Made by a program: the position numbers and the translations under genes. Below, piece by piece: positions 29,192 through 34,582 of a DNA stretch of 34,582 nucleotides. The DNA lies in assembly GCA_003158495.1 (NCBI GenBank), contig PMJT01000078.1, positions 1 to 34,582 of the forward strand, in the 5' to 3' direction. Position 1 is the stretch's first letter. Each line of letters starts with the position of its first letter. A model generated the notes under the pieces. It was not told where the DNA came from and searched no databases. It was given only the letters and a program-made list of their open reading frames with translations. This DNA is from Chloroflexota bacterium (GTDB lineage Bacteria; Chloroflexota; Limnocylindria; Limnocylindrales; CSP1-4).

Positions 29192-30502
29192 CTAGAGACC
29201 GTATTGCCTGCGCGCTAGCTCACCGAGACCGGCACGGTCGAGAAGGTCGAGGGGGGCCAGCATCGTGAGCTGCACAACCCCCGGCAGCCGGGCAATCTCG
29301 ACGTTACCGCTGATGGTGCAGCGGTTGCGAACCTCTGCCTGGCTGATTCCAAGCAATGTGGCCGCTCTCGCGATGGCATTGTCGGCGGCGTCGTTGATGG
29401 TGGGCCCGGAGCCGATGAACTGGACCGGGGCGACGTCCGCGTGGACCTGCACGCCGTGGCGCTCGCCGAGCTTGCGCCCCCGCGCGACCTCCTCGGTCGT
29501 GAATGGCCGGGCGATCCAGGGCAGATCCTCGGCGACTGGCAGTAGCACTGGTCCCTCGAGGTGAACCCCCTTCAGGACGTCTACCCTCACCTCGACCTCT
29601 GCCGTTATGTCGGTCGTGTGCAGCGCGAGTTCCCCGTCGCCCTCGTTTGCGTGCGAGTCGCCGATGTAGATCCCGCCACCGTCAACCTTGACCGGGACCA
29701 CGAGGATGGCTCCGGCGCGCACCGAGTCGCAATCGAGGTGGCCGTCGGTGCGATGCTCTTTGAGCTCCTGCTCGGTCATGGCGAACTTGTGAGAGGCCCC
29801 CAGGAGGAATGAGCCGAAGTCGCCGGCGTTGTGGGAGTCGGGCATGTCCTTCGACGGAATCGTGCCGATGTTGCCGATGAACGAGCGCAGTCGCGCGAGG
29901 GTGCCGGGAATGGTGTGCGGTTCATATACGAGGATCGAGTGCTGTTCGCTGCCCTCGGGCAAGGCCGCAACCTTGCGAGCGTCGAGCGCGAACGCGTGGG
30001 CGACCCGCTCGTCGACCGTCAGGCCCACGACCCGATCGTCGTCGAACGCGATCGTATAGCCCTCGCCGAACTTGAACGGGCTGCACTCCGCGCCGCACTT
30101 CACGCAGCGCACGGCGTCAGGACCGGTGCCCCCGAGGCGGGTCTCCGGCCAGAGCGTGCCGCAACCGGGGCACTTGTGGTCGACGAACGGGTCGCTTCCG
30201 AACGCGGCCTGGTTGGTGGTCATTGTCCCCGAGCTGGTCGCCCGGGAAAGGACCTCGACCTTGTCGATACTGATGGCGATGGCGTCGCCCACCCTGGCGC
30301 CGTCCACAGCCACTGGCCAGGAGACCTCGTGACCTCCGGCGAAGACGGGCGTGATCATCGGGCCCCAGCAGCCGGGCGGTGTTACGGTGCGGATCCGTCC
30401 GCCGTCTCTGACAGTCCCAGCGGTCCCGAGGCTCGGCCCGACGACGCCACGCGTGTACTTGGTCACGACGACGAGATCGGGGGACTCGACGATGGTTTTC
30501 AT
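29192..30502 (-). CDS. Acetamidase/formamidase-family amidohydrolase
   Basis: ATG 30502 has GAGGAGG upstream and gives 436 residues. The family hydrolyses short amides (acetamide, formamide) to acid and ammonia in the cytosol. Landmarks are TPPGCWGPMITPVFAGGHEV near the start, LVYEPHTIPGTLARLRSFIG, SHNAGDFGSFLLGASHKFAM, GHLDCDSVRAGAILVVPVKV, GGGIYIGDSHANEGDGELAL, and the C-terminal GSGPTINDAADNAIARAATL. An insert at residues ~108-142 carries two CxxC pairs (HKCPGCGTLWP and VRCVKCGAECSPF), which should bind one zinc as a ribbon. Minimal formamidases lack this. The gene is monocistronic on the minus strand. Amide use would fit the nitrogen-scavenging flavour of the island, but no direct link is seen. 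Confidence 0.9.
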   Translation of the reverse strand: MKTIVESPDLVVVTKYTRGVVGPSLGTAGTVRDGGRIRTVTPPGCWGPMITPVFAGGHEVSWPVAVDGARVGDAIAISIDKVEVLSRATSSGTMTTNQAAFGSDPFVDHKCPGCGTLWPETRLGGTGPDAVRCVKCGAECSPFKFGEGYTIAFDDDRVVGLTVDERVAHAFALDARKVAALPEGSEQHSILVYEPHTIPGTLARLRSFIGNIGTIPSKDMPDSHNAGDFGSFLLGASHKFAMTEQELKEHRTDGHLDCDSVRAGAILVVPVKVDGGGIYIGDSHANEGDGELALHTTDITAEVEVRVDVLKGVHLEGPVLLPVAEDLPWIARPFTTEEVARGRKLGERHGVQVHADVAPVQFIGSGPTINDAADNAIARAATLLGISQAEVRNRCTISGNVEIARLPGVVQLTMLAPLDLLDRAGLGELARRQYGL

Positions 30503-30601
30503 GATGGCCTCCTCGTCCTCCGTAGGCCGCGCGTCGGCTCCTTCCGAGGACGACACCGAAGTATCCGCCGGCCGCTGGTACATACGTCAGGGCCATTCGT
30601 G

Positions 30602-30790
30602 CCGAAGTGTGGGTGGGCGACCGGTTCGACCGATCCGGGGGCCAACGTCACGACGCGGACCTACTACGACGCCGCCGGCGGCGCCGTGGCGACGGTCAAT
30701 CCCCGGGGCTTTGTTACATGGACCCGGTTTGACTACGGCCAGGCCGTTAGCTCGATTATCAACTGCGTCGGCAATCGACTGCCAAGTTGG
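30602..30790 (+). pseudogene. Rhs/YD-repeat protein fragment
   Basis: One frame reads DPGANVTTRTYYDAAGGAVA, TVNPRGFVTWTRFDYGQAVS and SIINCVG. This is a YD repeat (TRTYYDAAGRxVATVxPRG) of the Rhs family of large secreted or cell-surface polymorphic proteins. There is no start codon context, no second repeat and no downstream toxin domain; the frame then ends at 30835. It is a leftover of a much larger gene, with its 5' end next to the acetamidase promoter region. Confidence 0.75.
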
Positions 30791-31007
30791 TCCTCGACGC
30801 GATGGCCCCGGCGCACGTCACGTTCAGCCGTATAGCGTCCGCGCAAATCCTCTCGTCGCACCACGATCGGGCCGTGGTGACGAGTGCAATCCGCTTCGTA
30901 TCACTCAGATCGTCTATCCGAGACGCTATGCTCCCTGGGAAGTGTCTGGCAGTCCGGCGCGAGCGACCGGGATCGATGTCTGCCTGACCACCGTCCTGAT
31001 GGTGACC

Positions 31008-31127
31008 ATGGGGGTTGAGAGGTTGAAGCTGCTTCGTACCGTTGTGCTGACGATCGTCGTCGCGCTCGTAGCCGCTGGCTGTGGCGCAGGCGCGCAATCA
31101 CCATCGCCGCTTGCTCGTCCAGCGTAG
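31008..31127 (+). pseudogene. Orphan lipoprotein leader (truncated lipoprotein)
   Basis: From ATG 31008 the frame encodes a 39-residue peptide: GVERLKLLRTVVLTIVVALV then AAGCGAGAQSPSPLARPA and a TAG stop. It has a basic start, a hydrophobic core and a lipobox (VAAGC), with only 17 residues after the cysteine. It looks like the 5' end of a lipoprotein gene whose mature domain has been lost. A genuine mini-lipoprotein is possible but less likely, as debris lies on both sides. Confidence 0.55.
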
Positions 31128-31262
31128 CGCCCTGACTACGGCGATACGGATCGGCACGCAGGCTTCAGCCTGGACGCCAAGAGTCGTATCGACGGGGCAC
31201 GATTGGTCGGCTCCACATGCATCCAGTTCGTAAGGCCAAGGAGATCTCTACCATCGCGTGAG

Positions 31263-31865
31263 TCAGGGGATCGGTGCTGGGCGGAGTAGGCCGCCAAACA
31301 GGTCTTCATCGGTGACGACCCGCATCCAGTCGACCTGCTCGCGGTTGACGATGATCGTTCCGATCGACTGCGTCGTGCGGTTGCTCCTCGTCCAGTACTC
31401 AATCCAGGCGTCGGTCAGTGGGACCATCAGAGGACGCTCTTCCACGTGCGCAATCGGGTCGCTGCCCGGAGGTGCGTGGAGATATCCACCGATCAGGTAG
31501 TTGCCCGACTGGATGGCGATCGCGTGGGCCCGGGTCCGCCGGCGGCTTGGCGCGTCCCCGCGGGGCCCGCTCGCGTGGACGGCGATCAATTCGCTGCGGC
31601 GGATCAGGACCTCGTCGGCCGATCGCACCGACCCGTCCTCGAAGCTCTCGGTTTCGACGTGGGTGAGCAGAAGCTCGCTGTGAGAGTTCAACAGGTCCGT
31701 CAGCCTGTCCGCGATGAGGCGGACCCAGCCGAACATCCGGTGGTCCCTGCCGAAGGCGGCGAACTGGATGAGAGGCACGTCCGATGCGTAGTCGGGCTCG
31801 AAGACATCCTCGGGCGTGCGCTGGAGGATGAAGTGGAGGCGATCCGAAGGCGTGTCGGGCGTCAT
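31263..31865 (-). CDS. Conserved-looking hypothetical protein
   Basis: ATG 31865 gives 200 residues. The N-terminal part (PSDRLHFILQRTPEDVFEPD) is followed by RMFGWVRLIADRLTDLLNSH, LTHVETESFEDGSVRSADEV, LIRRSELIAVHASGPRGDAP, SGNYLIGGYLHAPPGSDPIA and PLMVPLTDAWIEYWTRS. The pattern of two repeats of strand-rich 'RxFGWVRLxADRLTDLLN' and 'NYLIGGYLHAPPGSDP' followed by 'VPLTDAWIEY' resembles DUF6812-type beta-barrel modules (V.I....Y.I.G..H.P...R..D.LN), found twice. No signal peptide or membrane segment is seen. No operon partner exists. The function is unknown. Confidence 0.7.
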   Translation of the reverse strand: MTPDTPSDRLHFILQRTPEDVFEPDYASDVPLIQFAAFGRDHRMFGWVRLIADRLTDLLNSHSELLLTHVETESFEDGSVRSADEVLIRRSELIAVHASGPRGDAPSRRRTRAHAIAIQSGNYLIGGYLHAPPGSDPIAHVEERPLMVPLTDAWIEYWTRSNRTTQSIGTIIVNREQVDWMRVVTDEDLFGGLLRPAPIP

Positions 31866-32290
31866 CAACTCGAGACGCTACGGTCCGGCGTCACGACGCG
31901 GAATCACTCGAAGGTACCTCGACCCAAGCGGAGTTCACCGTCGGGCTGTCCGGGTCGTCTGCTCGCTACCTTCGCCATCGACCGCGAGACCCCCTTCGCC
32001 CTATGGCTCGAAGCGATCGGTTGACAGGCCGTTTGGCAGGGCCTCGCCGGTCCCAGGCCCCGAGCTCGGCACGATCACCCGGTCGAGTTGGACAGTCCGC
32101 GGCCGGCATCCAGACCGAAGTGACAAGCGATCCTGGAAGCCGCTGAGCGGCGGCTAACTGGATCTCGATCCGGGGCGGGGAGGCCAATGTCGACGAGTCC
32201 GGATGCCCAACCGCAGGCGACTCTATGCTCGTCCTTATAGAGGCCGGAGCGGCGCTCGAGCGCGGTTACCCGACTGAGGGAAGTCTGCAC
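31866..32290. other. Region without a supportable gene
   Basis: Only short frames occur. One plus-strand frame ends with LATFAIDRETPFALWLEAIG and a stop at 32024, which reads like the end of a protein but has no recognisable family or start. No RNA gene or strong palindrome was found. It probably contains promoter sequence for the minus-strand gene ending upstream and decayed coding DNA. Confidence 0.35.
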
Positions 32291-32530
32291 ATGGGGACAC
32301 GTCATGGATCTACTGAAGGCCTCACTAGGCCGGGCACTCGTCCTGCGCACCTGCCGGCGGGGGCGTTCACACGGGCGATCTGCGTGGCCCTGGCGGGTGT
32401 TCTAGTCAGCCTCGCTCTGGTGGGCTGCTCAGGAAGTCCGGCCACGTCATCGCCGACCGCCAGCCCGACCTCGGCGCCACTGCTAAGTCCGACGCCGACG
32501 CCGACGCCTACTCCGACCGCTCAACCAACG
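32291..32530 (+). pseudogene. Second orphan lipoprotein leader with Pro/Thr linker
   Basis: An open frame from ATG 32291 encodes a basic start, hydrophobic AICVALAGVLVSLALVGC (lipobox LVGC) and a low-complexity linker SPATSSPTASPTSAP then SPTPTPTPTPTAQPT, as in many surface-tethered lipoproteins. Past about 32530 the sequence loses any lipoprotein character. The frame remains open and is continuous with the repeat-protein gene starting at 32807. It is most likely a broken lipoprotein gene, although a long in-frame extension of the downstream gene cannot be excluded. Confidence 0.5.
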
Positions 32531-32806
32531 CATACATCCCAATTCACAGCCGACCGGTCGGATCGGTCAGCGGTTCCGAGAACCCTTCTTAGGGCCGCCG
32601 TGGCCAGTCGCGATCGCGCACCCCGAGTCGTCACGATGACCACTTCGTCGGACGGCAATCGGGCTACCATTCCTCAAACGGGTCCCTGTCGCGACCTTGG
32701 GGCGTCTCCGCGACATCGGTCCGCCGTCAGCGTCCTGGACAAGTGGGAGTCCGGGCTGCGGCACGCACGAAGCGAATCTGCGTGTCTGGAGAGGGCTAGG
32801 AGAGAG

Positions 32807-34582
32807 ATGACATCGTCGCGGGTGACGCGCATGGGCGCGGCCGTTCTGGTGAGCCTGATCGTGGCCACCGTAATCACGCCGGCGGCCCTGGCGGCCTATC
32901 CAACGGTTCCGACTCCTGTACCTGGCGCCTTGCCCGCGGTGGCCGGGACTCGGATCACCGCTACAGGCGGCGCAAAGTCCAAGTCCGCGCATGCGGCGGC
33001 GGTGCCTCAGGCCGTGCCCGCGACGAGTGGCTACTCGATCGAGGGCACGGTCACCGCGGTCGGCGGAGGGTCGCTCTCGTCCATCGGGGTCGAGGCGGAC
33101 TCCACCACCTCTTCCAACTACTACACCGCCGCGACCGCCGCCGACGGCACGTACTCCGTGGATGGCCTCCCCGCCGACACCTACGACGTCTGGTTCCAGG
33201 ACCCGACCGGGACACACTTCAACGGCTACTACAGCGGCGGTGGCGTACCGGTTGATTACACTTCGGCCACGTCAGTGCCGGTCACTACGGCGACTGTCAC
33301 CGGGATCAACGCGCAGCTGGCGCTGATTGCGCCTTGGACTATCTCGATCCAGGCGAGCGCGACGTCCCTTGCGACTGGGACGCAAGTCACCATCACGGCC
33401 ACGACGAACCAGAACATCCTGCTAACCAACTACGACGTGTACATCCTGAGGGACGACGGCACGGGCTGGTATTGCTACAGTGGAACGACCTGCTATGTAA
33501 CCGACTCGCTGAGCTCACCCGGGTCCGCCACGTACCACGCGATCGTGGCCCTGCCGCCCAACGCCACGTCGATCCAGGCCACGTCCTCTACCGTCACCGT
33601 TACCTGGACAGGATCGTTTACGGGCACCCCCGGCACCTACCACGCCATAATCCCGACGCGCGTCCTCGACACCCGCTTCGCCAACGGCCTCTCGGGCAAG
33701 CTTCTGGCCAACACCCCTGCGACGTTCCAGGTAGCCGGCCGAGATCAGATTCCGGCCGGCGCCACTGCGGTAACCGGCAACGTCACGGTGGTCAACAGCA
33801 CCTCGTCCTGGGCCATCTATCTTGGTCCGACCCCGATCGCGCACCCGTCGACTTCCACGATCAACTTCACCGCCGGCCAGATCACCGGCAACGGCCTCAC
33901 GGTGGCTCTCTCGGGCACGGGCACCCTCTCGGCCACCTATGTCTCCAACCCGGGTAACACGACAGATCTCGTGTTCGACGTGACCGGCTACTTCACCCCC
34001 GACGCGAGTGGCGCGACATACCACCCCCTGACCCCGGCAAGACTTCTCGACACCCGCATTGGCAACGGCCTCTCGGGTCACATCAGCGCCAATACCCCGG
34101 CCACGTTCTTCGTGACAGCCGCCAACCGCCCCGGCAGCCCCGTCCCCGCGGGTGCCACCGCGGTCACCGGCAACGTGACCGTGGTCAACGAGACCTTCGC
34201 CTGGGCCATATACGTTGGTCCCGATCCGACGCCGGCCCCCGGTACCAGCACGATCAACTTCGTCAAGGGCGACATCAAGGGCAACAACCTCACGGTCGCC
34301 CTCGGAGCCGGTGGCAGCCTGTCCGCTACCTATGTCTCCAATAGCGGCAACACGACAGATCTCGTGTTCGATGTCACCGGCTACTACACGCCCGATGCCA
34401 CTGGCTCACGCTACGTGCCCCTGACCCCGGCAAGACTGCTCGACACCCGCGCTGCCAACGGCCTCTCGGGCCACATCAGCGCCAATACCCCGGCCACGTT
34501 CTGGGTCAGTGCCGAAAACCGACCCGGCAGCCCCGTCCCCGCGGGTGCCACCGCTGTGACAGGCAACGTCACCGTGGTCAAC
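32807..34582 (+). CDS. Large secreted repeat protein, 5' part (runs off the window)
   Basis: ATG 32807 follows AGGAGAGAG; 592 codons are visible without a stop. Residues ~1-29 are a signal peptide (MGAAVLVSLIVATVITPAAL with an ALA-A cleavage). Residues ~75-150 (YSIEGTVTAVGG, ADGTYSVDGLPADTYDVWF, FNGYYSGGG) look like a carboxypeptidase-regulatory-like/SpaA beta-sandwich. A beta-rich linker then leads to tandem repeats of 127, 131 and (partial) 57 residues: LDTRxxNGLSG...ANTPATF, VPAGATAVTGNVTVVN, WAIYxGP, TSTINF, GNxLTVAL, LSATYVSN..NTTDLVFDVT and GYxTPDA. This is probably an exported adhesin or cell-surface protein. Repeats 2 and 3 are nearly identical in DNA, indicating recent duplication. 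Confidence 0.88.
   Translation, partial: MTSSRVTRMGAAVLVSLIVATVITPAALAAYPTVPTPVPGALPAVAGTRITATGGAKSKSAHAAAVPQAVPATSGYSIEGTVTAVGGGSLSSIGVEADSTTSSNYYTAATAADGTYSVDGLPADTYDVWFQDPTGTHFNGYYSGGGVPVDYTSATSVPVTTATVTGINAQLALIAPWTISIQASATSLATGTQVTITATTNQNILLTNYDVYILRDDGTGWYCYSGTTCYVTDSLSSPGSATYHAIVALPPNATSIQATSSTVTVTWTGSFTGTPGTYHAIIPTRVLDTRFANGLSGKLLANTPATFQVAGRDQIPAGATAVTGNVTVVNSTSSWAIYLGPTPIAHPSTSTINFTAGQITGNGLTVALSGTGTLSATYVSNPGNTTDLVFDVTGYFTPDASGATYHPLTPARLLDTRIGNGLSGHISANTPATFFVTAANRPGSPVPAGATAVTGNVTVVNETFAWAIYVGPDPTPAPGTSTINFVKGDIKGNNLTVALGAGGSLSATYVSNSGNTTDLVFDVTGYYTPDATGSRYVPLTPARLLDTRAANGLSGHISANTPATFWVSAENRPGSPVPAGATAVTGNVTVVN
33638..34582 (+). repeat. Tandem ~390-bp in-frame coding repeats
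   Basis: Unit 1 covers 33638-34018 (381 bases), unit 2 covers 34019-34411 (393 bases) and unit 3 starts at 34412 and is cut by the window end. Units 2 and 3 share long, almost unchanged DNA stretches (for example around CTGACCCCGGCAAGACT and CACATCAGCGCCAATACCCC); unit 1 is more diverged. All lengths are multiples of three, so copy-number changes would keep the protein in frame. Confidence 0.85.

Noticed and set aside
29831..30600. Plus-strand open frame leading into the Rhs fragment
   Set aside because: This part is antisense to the acetamidase gene; only the portion after about 30602 shows YD-repeat sequence.
1..34582. CRISPR array, tRNA or rRNA genes, intact IS element
   Set aside because: No regularly spaced short repeats, cloverleaf-compatible sequence, ribosomal RNA core sequence or transposase motif was found by eye; short tRNAs could still be missed without a dedicated scan.

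Overview
The window is GC-rich bacterial DNA, dense with genes and using ATG, GTG and TTG starts. Two things suggest Chloroflexota, possibly the Limnocylindria/Ellin6529 side, though a high-GC actinobacterium cannot be excluded. One is the ~130-residue 'LDTR...NGLSG...PAGATAVTGNVTVVN' repeat protein at the right edge. The other is the general style of the genes. No rRNA, tRNA, CRISPR array, intact insertion sequence or phage module was seen.

Left flank (1-5000): the 3' part of a c-di-GMP phosphodiesterase (EAL), an N-terminally truncated GNAT, a TetR/MftR-like regulator broken by one in-frame amber codon, two uncharacterised proteins, and then about 0.8 kb of gene debris (4159-4970). The debris holds nitroreductase pieces on both strands and out-of-order pieces of a ParB-domain DNA methyltransferase.

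Core (5001-26695): a catabolic island. An M20 amidohydrolase-type gene converges on a minus-strand operon (10397 to 6295) of FadR-type regulator, aldose-epimerase-like protein and two enolase-superfamily sugar-acid dehydratase-like proteins. Divergent from it is a long plus-strand run: SDR dehydrogenase, APC permease, M24 peptidase-fold protein, SHMT-like PLP enzyme, FGGY kinase, FAH-fold protein, a collapsed aldehyde dehydrogenase pseudogene, BadF-type kinase, UPF0309 SIS protein, cupin-type phosphoglucose isomerase, double-SIS NagB-II/GlmS-like protein and HAD phosphatase. A perfect CTGGTC-N4-GACCAG palindrome sits between the divergent arms. A second unit starts at 22441 with a readable promoter (TTGACT-17-CATACT) and an inverted repeat over the predicted start site. 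It carries ROK kinase, GntR/UTRA regulator, DegT/DnrJ aminotransferase and a GH4 NAD-dependent 6-phosphoglycosidase-like enzyme.

Read together, the first half looks like sugar-acid oxidation: dehydrogenase, dehydratase, FAH-fold dehydratase, then semialdehyde dehydrogenase, now broken. The second half looks like amino-sugar or amino-glycoside phosphate metabolism: kinases, deaminase, isomerase, aminotransferase and GH4. No PTS or ABC sugar transporter is present; the APC permease is the only transporter. Substrates are inferred and not proven.

Right flank (26696-34582): a GNAT, a VapBC-type toxin-antitoxin pair, a small secreted protein preceded by a strong hairpin, an acetamidase/formamidase-family enzyme, an Rhs/YD-repeat fragment, two orphan lipoprotein leaders, a conserved-looking hypothetical, and the 5' part of a large secreted repeat protein that runs off the window.
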